Of a stretch of DNA of 20,346 bases, positions 1-7,623 are shown in pieces. How positions within the stretch are numbered: position 1 is the first letter of the stretch; every line of letters starts with the position of its first letter. The notes under the pieces were generated by a model, which was not told the DNA's origin, made no database searches, and was given only the letters and a program-made list of their open reading frames with translations. This stretch comes from CAZHTF01 sp964535305. Its GTDB lineage: Bacteria; Planctomycetota; Phycisphaerae; UBA1845; Fen-1342. The DNA lies in NCBI GenBank assembly GCA_964535305.1, contig CAZHTF010000064.1, positions 1 through 20,346 on the forward strand, given 5' to 3'. The translations under genes and the position numbers were made by a program.

Positions 1-278
1 GCCGGAGCCGCGCTCGTCGGCGGATGTCCCGACGGCATGGCCGCTGCCGGCGACGCTGCCACTGCGCTCTCGCGCGCGAAGCTCTGCAACGCCGCCAAGT
101 CCGCGCTGCTCGGCTGAGTCGCCGGTGCCGTTGCTGCTGCAGCCGAACGGCGCTCCGCCGCGCTCGGCGGCGGCACGGGCGGCGCAGGCGCGGTCCGCTC
201 GCACCCGCTTGTCACGCACAGCGCCGCCAGCAGCGGCAGGATCGCCAGCCACGATGCCACCCGTCGCACATCACGCAT
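1..278 (-). CDS. Partial lipoprotein at the end of the rrf2-resB-ccsA operon (cut by window edge)
   Basis: An open leftward frame of 92 residues starts at an ATG at 278 and leaves the window without a stop. The N-terminus is a lipoprotein signal: basic start MRDVRR, hydrophobic stretch ASWLAILPLLAALCV, then lipobox TSGC with the lipidated Cys at about residue 26. What follows is a Pro/Ala/Ser-rich linker and a PSGHPP motif near the edge. The start lies inside the last codons of ccsA (8-bp overlap), so it is probably translationally coupled to ccsA, and a GTGGGG stretch lies about 11 nt upstream. The position next to resB and ccsA suggests an exported role in cytochrome c maturation or respiration, for example a thiol-redox or TPR-type lipoprotein, but no catalytic domain is visible in the part seen. 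The frame and lipobox are clear; the function is unknown. Confidence 0.75.
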   Translation of the reverse strand, partial: MRDVRRVASWLAILPLLAALCVTSGCERTAPAPPVPPPSAAERRSAAAATAPATQPSSADLAALQSFARESAVAASPAAAMPSGHPPTSAAP

Positions 279-2100
279 AGCTATGCAACCCCACGATGAA
301 GAAATTCACGAATGCCCAGTTGAACGCCATCATCAGGCAGCCCAGGATCGAAAGCCAGGCGGTCCACAGTCCGCGGCGGCGCACAAAAAACCGCGTGTGA
401 ATCAGGATTGCGTACACCAGCCAGGTGTTCAGCGCGAACACTTCCTTGGGATCCCAGCCCCAGGGCCGGCCCCACGAGTAATCCGCCCAGACCGCGCCCA
501 GAATCGTGCCGACGAAGAGCATCACGAACACCAGGTTCAGGATGATCAGGTGGCACCAGTCGACGTGATTCAGCCAGAGTGGCAAGCGCGACTCGGATTC
601 GTCGCCGGGCATCGCGCCGGCCATCAGCGGGCGCTGCAGGCTCAGCGGCAGCTCCGCCGCCGCCCCCACCATGCCCGCGCCGAGCAGGCCGGTCGGAATG
701 GAGACGCCCGCGAGCGGCGCCGCGCCGCCGCGCTGCGAGTAGTAGCCGACCAGGTAGACCACAGCGATGACGGCCGCCAGGAAGATCAGCGCGTAGGACC
801 AGATGATCAGCAGCGTGTGGATCCGCAGCATCACATCATCCAGGATGCCCATGATGGTCGTGATCGTCCCGCCGCCGGGCAGGACATATCCGCCGATCAC
901 CAGCGCCAGGAAGCCCAATGCGTGCCCGCTGAGCACGAACACGCGCGTGCGGTAGTAGAGCTCGAGCAGCAGCGCCACCGCGATGCCCAGCCAGGCCGAT
1001 CCGATGACGGCTTCGAACATGTTCGCGATCGGAATGCGATCCAGGATGTACCAACGCAGGCTCACGCCATAGGCATGAAACGCCATCGCCAGCAGCAGGA
1101 CACCGAGCGCCAGCGCCCGCGGCGTCTTCCAGCCGGTCACCAGCGCCCAGACGCTCAGCAGGAAGCCGACGAAGTACAGCATCCAGCCGCTGGTGAACTT
1201 GCCCATCGTGTAATAGCGCCGCTCGGCAGCCCGCTGCGACTCTTTTGGATACACACCCGCGTCGGCCAGCGCCGGTAGCACCAGCGCCAGGCGATCCAGA
1301 TGTTTCTGCACCAAGGCCGCATCACCAGCCAGCCACGCGCCACGCAGCGAAGACCAGGCGATCAGCACATCCAGCGCCGCCTGCGGCGACAGGCCGGCGA
1401 TCGGGGCGGCATTCGCACCGAGCGACTGCCGCGACATGCCGAGCTGCGCCAAGACATCGTCTGGCACGCTGCCGAGCACCTCCTCCGGCGCGAACCAGCG
1501 GGCCTCGGCGTCGTCACCTGGCTGCGGCACGATGCGGATCATGCGCTCCATCGCCCGTGCCACGACCTCCGCGTCGCGTACCCGGCGAATCGCGCTGACC
1601 ATCACCGCCTTCGACTCCAGCTCCGAAATCCGCGCGCCGACGTCCGGCAAGGCGAATTCTCGCGGCGTCATGTGCCCATCGCGGATGATCCGCCGCCGCT
1701 TGTCTTCCGGCATCGTCGTCGTGAAGTCGATCCGCAGGCCCTTGTCGCGAATGCGAATCACCGGCGTGTCGACGTACGCATCGCGATTGAAGAGCCACTC
1801 CATCAGCGAGGCCAGCGGCGAGAGACCGGGGAAGTGCTCAGCGCCGTACATCGCTTGCAGCGCTTCGCGTGCGAACGAATCCAGAGTCTTGTAGCGGCCC
1901 GCGTCCTGCACCGCGATCAGCGCGCCCCGCCGCCAGTCGAGCTGTCGATCAAGCTGCTGCGCCTGCTTGGATGCGTTGAACGGCTCATCGCTGGCCTGCG
2001 CTGTGCCGGCAGACGCCAGCAGCGCCGCCGCCAGCAGCAGCGCCGTTCGCAGCCATCGGGACCGAGCGCGGTTTCTTGAGTCTACGAATTCCGCTGTCAT
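271..2100 (-). CDS. ccsA: Cytochrome c biogenesis protein CcsA/ResC with extended N-terminal domain
   Basis: Integral membrane subunit of the System II haem-delivery and cytochrome c synthase complex, acting with ResB to present haem to CXXCH apocytochromes outside the membrane. The 609 residues split in two. Residues 18-37 are a signal or anchor segment ending in AQA, followed by about 260 mostly soluble residues. From about 305 come the hydrophobic helices and the tryptophan-rich WWD motif, WADYSWGRPWGWDPKE at 538-553. Candidate haem-ligand histidines in the membrane part are H342, H428 and H568. Ordinary CcsA/ResC proteins have about 300-400 residues and lack the long N-terminal domain. 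That domain has a KTLDSFAREAL stretch (71-81) resembling the region before the CcsA core in long CcsA proteins of Bacteroidetes and planctomycetes, as I recall them. The ATG overlaps the resB stop as ATGA, so the genes are coupled. Confidence 0.93.
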   Translation of the reverse strand: MTAEFVDSRNRARSRWLRTALLLAAALLASAGTAQASDEPFNASKQAQQLDRQLDWRRGALIAVQDAGRYKTLDSFAREALQAMYGAEHFPGLSPLASLMEWLFNRDAYVDTPVIRIRDKGLRIDFTTTMPEDKRRRIIRDGHMTPREFALPDVGARISELESKAVMVSAIRRVRDAEVVARAMERMIRIVPQPGDDAEARWFAPEEVLGSVPDDVLAQLGMSRQSLGANAAPIAGLSPQAALDVLIAWSSLRGAWLAGDAALVQKHLDRLALVLPALADAGVYPKESQRAAERRYYTMGKFTSGWMLYFVGFLLSVWALVTGWKTPRALALGVLLLAMAFHAYGVSLRWYILDRIPIANMFEAVIGSAWLGIAVALLLELYYRTRVFVLSGHALGFLALVIGGYVLPGGGTITTIMGILDDVMLRIHTLLIIWSYALIFLAAVIAVVYLVGYYSQRGGAAPLAGVSIPTGLLGAGMVGAAAELPLSLQRPLMAGAMPGDESESRLPLWLNHVDWCHLIILNLVFVMLFVGTILGAVWADYSWGRPWGWDPKEVFALNTWLVYAILIHTRFFVRRRGLWTAWLSILGCLMMAFNWAFVNFFIVGLHSYA

Positions 2101-4418
2101 CGTCCGTTCCTCATCATTTCGACCAACTCGGTCTCGGCCGGCTCGACCGCGGCGCGCTGTGCGCTGCGGGCCGCGAAGGCTGCCGCCGCTGCGAGCCGCC
2201 GGCGCCGCAAGACCGGCTTGATGTAGAAAGCGTACATGCTGCCGAGCGTGATCATCACGCAGCCCAGCAGCATGGGCGAGATGCCCAGCCGATTTCCGAC
2301 GCCCAGGATCGTGTAGCTCCAGTGATCCTCCGCCGCGCCGCTCTGAAACAGCGTCCAGGCGCCCAGACCGTGCGTCTGGTTGGTCTGAACGAACGCCGGC
2401 TTGCGCTCGCCGTCACGCGTCGCCGAAACCCAGAAATCGCTACGCCAGGATTCGACGCTTTGCCGGCCTGGAAAGAAATTCACGTGCAGTGCATTCGGCG
2501 TGAGCCACGCGCCCAGATCGTGCGGCAGGCGCGAGTACAGCAGCTCCCAGGCCGGCCCTTCCGGCGGCTGCACGCGGATGACGCGCGTCGGGTCGTCGGG
2601 ATACTGCGAGAAAGCGCACCACTGCGCGTCGGACCAGCCGGCGTTGGCGCCCTTGCCCTTAAATTGTAGGCGAATTACCGAAGCTGCCCGCGCCGCCAGG
2701 TTCGGCCGCCGCCGCTCGAGCGTTTCCAGCACCGGCATGTCGACCATCCGCGCCTGCGGAATGTACGCGGCGACTTGCAGGTCCAGCCGCACCGGGCCGA
2801 TCGACAGCCGCTGCGTGCTGCCGGTTTGCAGCGCCAGGCGCTGCACCTGCCCGCTCGGGTCGAATGCGCCCAGCGCGAGCTTGTTCGTCGTGGCCGAATC
2901 GGCATCGGCTACGATCAGCACGCGGCCGTTCGCCGCGCCGCGAAAGCCCAGCAGCAGATTCGGGTCATAGGGCCCGTCCTTGCGGCGCATGCCCTGCTCG
3001 TCGATATCCTGCGAGAGCTCGGGAAAACGCTGAATGACGGTGCGCGTGTAGCGCTTCTGCGCGCTCTTCACTTCGACCAGCGCTGCGGGCGTCGCGACGT
3101 TCTCAAATCCCGGCGACATCAGCGGCCAATTCGGAAATACCTGCTGCAGCGTCAATTCGTAAGCAGTGCCCTCGAGCGCGATCGTTTCCCCGACCGACAA
3201 CGCCACCGTCTTTTTCAGAGGCGGGTCTTTCAGCTCGATGGTCAGCTCGTTCCCCCCGACCTGCGGGCTGAGCCAGGCCTCGCGCTGCTCGGGCGAATTC
3301 GCAAAGCGGAATTCGACCGGCGGATCGGTGCCCAGCCACGACGCCGCCGGGCTTGCCGCCAGCAGCGAGCGTTGCAGCGACTCCTTGCCATCCGGGGATG
3401 CAAGTTGCAGCGTGATCGCCGGATTGTGCGCAGTTCCGCCGCGCACCGCCGTCATCCGCATGCCGGCGGCGTAGGGCACGAACCCGGTGATTGCCACGTC
3501 AAAGGGCGCGTCCGGGATCGCAACGTCAATCGGCATGCGCCAATGCTCGAACCAATGCGTCGGGAGCGAAAAACCGCCAAGCCGCAGCACCGGCGAAGTG
3601 CGCTTGCTGCGCGCCGGCTGGTTCTCCGTGTCGACCAGCACGTAGCCCTCGTCCAGGTAGCGCTCGCGAAAGAGCGGCAATCCCTGTACTTCCAGTGGGC
3701 GCCAACCGCTCTGCGCCGCCGGCCGCGCAAACAGCGCCGGGCGCTCCTGATCGTAGAACGTGCGCACCGGCTGCGGCGCCCGCCAGCGCAGCGCCAGCCG
3801 ATCGCTGAGATTTGCCTGCTCGGCCACGGGCATGAATGTGACCAGCCGCGGCTCCGCCTCACCAATCCGCACACGCACGGCGACGATGCCCTCCGCCGCG
3901 GTGCTGCCGATCTTCGCATCGACGATCTCGAGCGAAATCTCGCCGCCCAGCCCTGGCGCCTGCGTCGACCAGCGCTTGCCCGCCTCGGTCGGCAGCGATG
4001 CGACCACACGCGGCGGCGGACCAAGCGTGAGCAGTTCGACTCTCGGAGAACTCAGTAAGATGTCGCCTTCGACTTTCCCGCCGAAGTACCAGAGCGAGCC
4101 GCCGCACAGCAGCAGCAGGCCCGCGTGCACCGTCAGCACGCCGGCGTTTTCGAGGTTTAAACGAATCCGCGTCAGCGTGGCGATCGTCACCGAAACGCAC
4201 AGCAGGTAGACCAGCCCGGCGAAGAGCCAGTGGCTGAACGCGCGCATCTCGGTCAGCTCCAGCGCTCCGCGAACCTGCGGCAACGCTGAGAAGACGCACG
4301 CGTACACCAGCAGCAACGCCAGCAGCGTCACGCCCACTTTCAAACTCGCGAACAAGCGGATCACGGGGTTTTTCAGCGCCGATGCAAGCAGCGGACGCGA
4401 TCGATCTGGCTGACTCAC
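2097..4418 (-). CDS. resB: Cytochrome c biogenesis protein ResB/Ccs1
   Basis: Partner of CcsA in System II cytochrome c maturation; thought to hold apocytochrome and haem on the outer face of the membrane. The frame is open from an ATG at 4493, but the GTG at 4418 is preferred: a GAGG ribosome site (4426-4429) lies 7 nt upstream, and the extra 25 residues are basic and unlike the family. From GTG the protein has 773 residues. Three helices lie near the N-terminus (about 22-44, 64-86 and 93-112), the third carrying the TVHAGLLLLCGG motif with a probable haem-related His. A large soluble domain of about 590 residues follows, then a last helix at about 711-733 starting LGISPMLLGC. A conserved-looking QTNQTHGLGAW stretch lies just before that helix. 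The N-terminal pattern (ASLKVGVTLLALLLV) is typical of ResB. The stop overlaps the ccsA start by 4 bp. Confidence 0.92.
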   Translation of the reverse strand: MSQPDRSRPLLASALKNPVIRLFASLKVGVTLLALLLVYACVFSALPQVRGALELTEMRAFSHWLFAGLVYLLCVSVTIATLTRIRLNLENAGVLTVHAGLLLLCGGSLWYFGGKVEGDILLSSPRVELLTLGPPPRVVASLPTEAGKRWSTQAPGLGGEISLEIVDAKIGSTAAEGIVAVRVRIGEAEPRLVTFMPVAEQANLSDRLALRWRAPQPVRTFYDQERPALFARPAAQSGWRPLEVQGLPLFRERYLDEGYVLVDTENQPARSKRTSPVLRLGGFSLPTHWFEHWRMPIDVAIPDAPFDVAITGFVPYAAGMRMTAVRGGTAHNPAITLQLASPDGKESLQRSLLAASPAASWLGTDPPVEFRFANSPEQREAWLSPQVGGNELTIELKDPPLKKTVALSVGETIALEGTAYELTLQQVFPNWPLMSPGFENVATPAALVEVKSAQKRYTRTVIQRFPELSQDIDEQGMRRKDGPYDPNLLLGFRGAANGRVLIVADADSATTNKLALGAFDPSGQVQRLALQTGSTQRLSIGPVRLDLQVAAYIPQARMVDMPVLETLERRRPNLAARAASVIRLQFKGKGANAGWSDAQWCAFSQYPDDPTRVIRVQPPEGPAWELLYSRLPHDLGAWLTPNALHVNFFPGRQSVESWRSDFWVSATRDGERKPAFVQTNQTHGLGAWTLFQSGAAEDHWSYTILGVGNRLGISPMLLGCVMITLGSMYAFYIKPVLRRRRLAAAAAFAARSAQRAAVEPAETELVEMMRNGR

Positions 4419-4453
4419 AGGCAATCCTCGTGCAGTCGCTCCGCGCCCCGGCG

Positions 4454-4493
4454 GCGGATACGCGAATCCGCGAGAGTGCACTCCGTCGTGCAC
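4454..4493. repeat. Hairpin and GTGCAC palindromes in the rrf2-resB gap
   Basis: The 189-bp gap between rrf2 and resB holds a perfect 6-bp inverted repeat GCGGAT-6 nt-ATCCGC (4454-4471), then the 10-bp perfect palindrome GAGTGCACTC (4474-4483), then a second GTGCAC (4488-4493) 12 bp further on. There is no T-run, so it is not a classic terminator. It could be an mRNA stem between cistrons or a protein site. A lone TACAAT box (minus strand, 4568-4573) without a good -35 is the only hint of a separate resB promoter. Confidence 0.35.
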
Positions 4494-4607
4494 CGGGCAA
4501 ATGGCGTTCCAAGCCGCGCTTGAAACACGCGTGCTGGCCCGAATCGAGCGCGAACCCTCATCAACGGATTGTAACTGGCATCGGCGGACGTGCGCGTCGC
4601 ACCGCGG

Positions 4608-5057
4608 CTACAGACCACGCTCGAGCGGCGCGGCCGTCAGGTGCCGCCAGCGGCGATGTGTTTCGAACGCGGTGATGTCGGCGACAGTGGTTCCGTGCAG
4701 GAATTCGAGTTGTCGTTCGCGGTCGGCCTTCCAGAAGCGGTGCGCGGGGCAAGCGCGTTCGTCCGAGCACGGCGCCGTCCCGAGCATGCAGCGCGCCTGC
4801 ACGATCGGGTCATCCAGCGCCACGCACAAGTCGTAGAGCGAGACGCTGGCGGCCGGCTGAGCCAGCGTGACGCCCCCGCCGACGCCCCGCTGCGTCGCGA
4901 GAATGCCCTTTCGCGCGAGCGAATTAACGATCTTGGCCAGGTAAGGCGACGGGATCTCGCAGTCTTCGGCGATGTCCTTGATCAGGACCGGGGCGCCGCC
5001 GGCGGCGGCGATGCGGCCGAGTGCGGTGGCGGCATAACCCACGCTTTGACTGAGCAT
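4608..5057 (-). CDS. Rrf2-family Fe-S transcriptional regulator, NsrR/IscR-like
   Basis: Predicted DNA-binding regulator with an iron-sulfur cluster. From the ATG at 5057 it has 149 residues. The winged helix covers about 1-80, with the family pattern LIKDIAEDCEIPSPYLAKIV followed by GVGGGVTLAQ (wing). Three cysteines, C90, C97 and C103, form C-X6-C-X5-C in the Rrf2 cluster-binding loop, the spacing I recall for neisserial NsrR; IscR has X5-X5. A longer frame from a TTG at 5078 is rejected because the promoter places transcription start near 5076, and the ATG gives the family-typical beginning MLSQSVGYAATAL. It is the first gene of the leftward operon and faces ccoNO, so it is the obvious candidate to control both arms in response to NO, iron or redox state. 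It could equally be a general Fe-S sensor; its true ligand cannot be read from sequence. Confidence 0.9.
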   Translation of the reverse strand: MLSQSVGYAATALGRIAAAGGAPVLIKDIAEDCEIPSPYLAKIVNSLARKGILATQRGVGGGVTLAQPAASVSLYDLCVALDDPIVQARCMLGTAPCSDERACPAHRFWKADRERQLEFLHGTTVADITAFETHRRWRHLTAAPLERGL

Positions 5058-5082
5058 ACGGTACTTTCTGGACCTCAACCCT

Positions 5083-5111
5083 AATATACGACTTGAAACT
5101 CATCTTGTCAA
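5083..5111 (-). promoter_or_regulatory. Sigma70-like promoter of the rrf2-resB-ccsA operon
   Basis: On the minus strand a perfect TTGACA (5106-5111) is followed by a 17-bp spacer and TATATT (5083-5088, five of six to TATAAT). Transcription would start near 5076, about 20 nt before the rrf2 ATG at 5057. It is the best match to a housekeeping promoter in the window. Confidence 0.75.
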
Positions 5112-5113
5112 GA
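5103..5113. promoter_or_regulatory. Palindrome TCTTG-T-CAAGA on the leftward -35 box
   Basis: An 11-bp sequence with perfect 5-bp arms covers the -35 element of the rrf2 promoter. On the minus strand the same area reads AAGATGAGTTT (starting at 5106), which resembles one half of the NsrR consensus AAGATGYATTT as I recall it; the second half is not well conserved. It is a plausible autoregulatory operator for the Rrf2-type protein. Confidence 0.4.
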
Positions 5114-5179
5114 GAAACTGGTTCAAACCCGCCGCGGTTTTCGCCCGCGCCAAAACCCTTAACAATCTCTTCCAGCTGG

Positions 5180-5208
5180 TTGACGCGGCATGCTTTCGCT
5201 CTCATACT
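5180..5208 (+). promoter_or_regulatory. Promoter of the cco operon
   Basis: TTGACG (5180-5185, five of six), a 17-bp spacer, and CATACT (5203-5208, four of six) place the start of transcription near 5215 and leave a leader of about 44 nt before the ccoNO GTG. A perfect 8-bp palindrome CCAGCTGG (5172-5179) touches the -35 box, and AGCTGGT (5174-5180) recurs inverted as ACCAGCT at 5224-5230, on the other side of the promoter. No FNR/ANR box (TTGAT-N4-ATCAA) was found. Confidence 0.6.
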
Positions 5209-5230
5209 ACACACGACTAAACGACCAGCT

Positions 5231-5244
5231 ACTCATTTACTCAT
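5231..5244. repeat. Tandem ACTCAT repeats in the ccoNO leader
   Basis: ACTCAT occurs at 5231-5236 and 5239-5244 with an 8-bp period, and a third time at 5098-5103 inside the leftward promoter, all on the plus strand. A CTCAT also lies at 5201-5205, just before the -10 of the cco promoter. The recurrence at both ends of the divergent control region suggests a shared regulator site. Confidence 0.35.
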
Positions 5245-5258
5245 GAATCGGAGCGCCC

Positions 5259-7622
5259 GTGAGTTCCGCTGCCACCACAATTCCGAACACGCTGCACGTG
5301 CCGGCGTCGAATGCGGCCGTGCAGCACTTCTCCTATGACGACGCAATCTCGCGGGCCTTCATGACCGCGACCATGGTCTGGGGCCTGGTCGCGATGCTCG
5401 CCGGCCTGTTTGTCGCGATCGAGCTCGCCTGGCCGGAAGCTGGGCTGGGCATCTCCGCGCTCAGCTTCGGCAGGCTGCGCCCGCTGCACACGAACGCCGC
5501 CATCTTCGCGTTCGCGGGCAACGGCTTTTTCACGGCGATTTACTACTCGCTGCAGCGGCTCTGCAAGGCGCGCATGTTCAGCGATGCGCTGAGCTGGTTT
5601 CACTTCTGGGGCTGGCAACTGATCATCGTCGCCGCCGCCATCACGCTGCCGCTGGGCTTCACGTCGGGCAAGGAATACGCCGAGCTCGAATGGCCGATCG
5701 ACATCGCGATCGCGGTCGTTTGGGTGGTTTTCGCGATCAACTTCTTTGCGACGCTCGCGGTGCGGCGCGAGCGGCACATGTACGTCGCGATCTGGTTCTA
5801 CATCGCCACGATTGTGACCGTCGCGATTCTGCACATTTTCAACAGCCTGGCGGTGCCGGCGGGATGGCTGAAGGGCTATTCGATCTACGCCGGCGTGCAG
5901 GACGCGTTCATGCAGTGGTGGTACGGGCATAACGCGGTTGCGTTCTTCCTCACGACGCCTTTCCTCGGGCTGATGTACTACTTCCTGCCCAAGGCCGCTG
6001 AGCGGCCGGTCTTCAGCTACCGGCTGAGCATGGTGCACTTCTGGTCGCTCGTGTTCATCTACATCTGGGCCGGGCCGCACCACCTGCATTACACCGCCCT
6101 ACCCGAGTGGGCCAGCACGCTGGGCATGCTCTTCTCGCTGATGCTGTGGATGCCCTCCTGGGGCGGCATGATCAACGGTCTGCTCACGCTGCGCGGCGCC
6201 TGGCACAAGGTCACGACCGACCCGATTCTGAAGTTCTTCGTCGTCGGAATCACGTTCTACGGCATGTCGACCTTCGAGGGCCCGATGCTCTCGATCAAGA
6301 GCGTCAACGCGCTCAGCCATTACACCGACTGGACCATCGCGCACGTCCACGGCGGCGCGCTGGGCTGGGTCGGCTTCATGACTTTCGGAATGATCTATTG
6401 GCTCGTCCCGCGGCTGTACCAAGCGCCGCTCTTCAGCGAGCGCCTGGCGAATATGCACTTTTGGCTCTCCACCGTCGGCATGCTGCTGTACGTCATCGCG
6501 ATCTACATCGCCGGCCTCACGCAGGGCGTAATGTGGCGGGCGCTGGATTCGAGCGGGCGCCTTGCCTATCCCGAGTTCATTGAAACGGTGGTGGCGCTGG
6601 TTCCGATGTACTGGATCCGCGTCGTCGGCGGCGGCCTGTACATCGCAGGTGTCGCGCTCTGTGCATACAACATGTATCGCACCTGGAAGGCGCGGCCGGC
6701 GACCTACGACGTACCGGTCTACAGCGCCCCGACGCTCAGCCGCTACTACGACGACGGGCCCGCGCCGCAATCGCGCGTTCGCGGCAGCGTGGTCAACGCG
6801 GCCCACGCGATCGACGTTTGGTCGCAGGCCGCCTGGCACCGCCGCTGGGAGCGCCTGCCGCTGCGCTTCACCGTCTGGACCACGCTGGCGGTGCTGGTCG
6901 CGTCGCTCTTTGAGATCATCCCCACGTTCCTGATCCGCTCAAACGTGCCCACCATCGCGACCGTCACGCCTTACACGCCGCTTGAGCTCTATGGCCGCGA
7001 TGTGTACCTGGCGCAAGGCTGCTACAACTGCCATTCGCAGATGATCCGCCCGATGCTCGCCGAGACCAAGCGCTACGGCGACTACAGCAAGCCGGGCGAA
7101 TTTGTCTACGATCATCCGTTCCAGTGGGGTTCGCGCCGCATCGGACCAGACCTGGCCCGCGAAGGCGGCAAGCAATCCAGCCTGTGGCACGCGCTGCATT
7201 TCCAGAACCCGCGGCAACTCTCGCCCAAGAGCCTGATGCCGGCGTACCCGGAGCTGCTGAGTACGCCGATCGACTACGCCGACATCGAGAAGAAGATCGC
7301 CGCGATGGTGACGCTGGGCGTGCCGTACGGGACCGACGTGGTCGGGCACGCCGCCGAGCTGGCTCGGGCGCAAGCGGCGGAAATCAACAAGAGCATCGTC
7401 GAGCAGGACGGCCCGGCCGGCCTGGAGGACAAGGAAGTGCTGGCGCTGATCGCGTATCTGCAACGCCTGGGTACGGACATCCACAAGACGCCCGCGAGCG
7501 GCGATGCCGCCCCACCCGCTGCGACGCAGCCCGCGCCCACCCCTGCCGCGGCGCAGAACGCCTCCGGTGTGCCGCGCGCCGCACTGCTGCACGGCGGCGC
7601 CGGCGCAGGCGGAGGAAAATGA
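5259..7622 (+). CDS. ccoNO: Fused cbb3-type cytochrome c oxidase subunits I and II (CcoN-CcoO)
   Basis: Catalytic core of a high-affinity proton-pumping oxidase that reduces O2 to water, here with two normally separate subunits in one 787-residue chain. Residues 1 to about 480 are CcoN. Visible ligands are H77 (HTNAAIFAF, low-spin haem b), H224 in WYGHNAVAFF (CuB), Y254 (position of the cross-linked Tyr), H274/H275 in AGPHHLHYTALPEW (CuB), and H362/H364 in AHVHGGALGW (haems b3 and b). After a linker, CcoO starts with an anchor helix (about 536-559) and has one haem c site, CYNCH at 588-592. The C-terminal 45 residues are an Ala/Pro tail. The GTG start is chosen because GGAG (5250-5253) lies 5 nt upstream; a nearby ATG at 5243 is in another frame. 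Such fusions occur in other bacteria, and the open frame has no break. Confidence 0.95.
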   Translation: MSSAATTIPNTLHVPASNAAVQHFSYDDAISRAFMTATMVWGLVAMLAGLFVAIELAWPEAGLGISALSFGRLRPLHTNAAIFAFAGNGFFTAIYYSLQRLCKARMFSDALSWFHFWGWQLIIVAAAITLPLGFTSGKEYAELEWPIDIAIAVVWVVFAINFFATLAVRRERHMYVAIWFYIATIVTVAILHIFNSLAVPAGWLKGYSIYAGVQDAFMQWWYGHNAVAFFLTTPFLGLMYYFLPKAAERPVFSYRLSMVHFWSLVFIYIWAGPHHLHYTALPEWASTLGMLFSLMLWMPSWGGMINGLLTLRGAWHKVTTDPILKFFVVGITFYGMSTFEGPMLSIKSVNALSHYTDWTIAHVHGGALGWVGFMTFGMIYWLVPRLYQAPLFSERLANMHFWLSTVGMLLYVIAIYIAGLTQGVMWRALDSSGRLAYPEFIETVVALVPMYWIRVVGGGLYIAGVALCAYNMYRTWKARPATYDVPVYSAPTLSRYYDDGPAPQSRVRGSVVNAAHAIDVWSQAAWHRRWERLPLRFTVWTTLAVLVASLFEIIPTFLIRSNVPTIATVTPYTPLELYGRDVYLAQGCYNCHSQMIRPMLAETKRYGDYSKPGEFVYDHPFQWGSRRIGPDLAREGGKQSSLWHALHFQNPRQLSPKSLMPAYPELLSTPIDYADIEKKIAAMVTLGVPYGTDVVGHAAELARAQAAEINKSIVEQDGPAGLEDKEVLALIAYLQRLGTDIHKTPASGDAAPPAATQPAPTPAAAQNASGVPRAALLHGGAGAGGGK

Positions 7623-7623
7623 A

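Noticed and set aside
283..1278. A 331-codon plus-strand open frame opposite ccsA
   Set aside because: Composition is typical of antisense shadow (His, Arg, Gln, Asp), no motif, and the opposite strand carries the WWD motif and membrane helices.
2775..4058. A 427-codon plus-strand open frame opposite resB
   Set aside because: It is Arg/Gln/His-rich without motifs, hydrophobic segments or a ribosome site, and lies wholly over a well-recognised ResB gene. High G+C DNA commonly leaves the antisense frame open.
4419..4493. Upstream ATG at 4493 as resB start
   Set aside because: No ribosome site, and the added residues are Gly/Arg/Pro-rich. The GTG at 4418 has GAGG at 7 nt.
5079..5258. FNR/ANR box expected for a cbb3 operon
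   Set aside because: No TTGAT-N4-ATCAA or close variant was found. TTGACG at 5180 is better explained as a -35 element.
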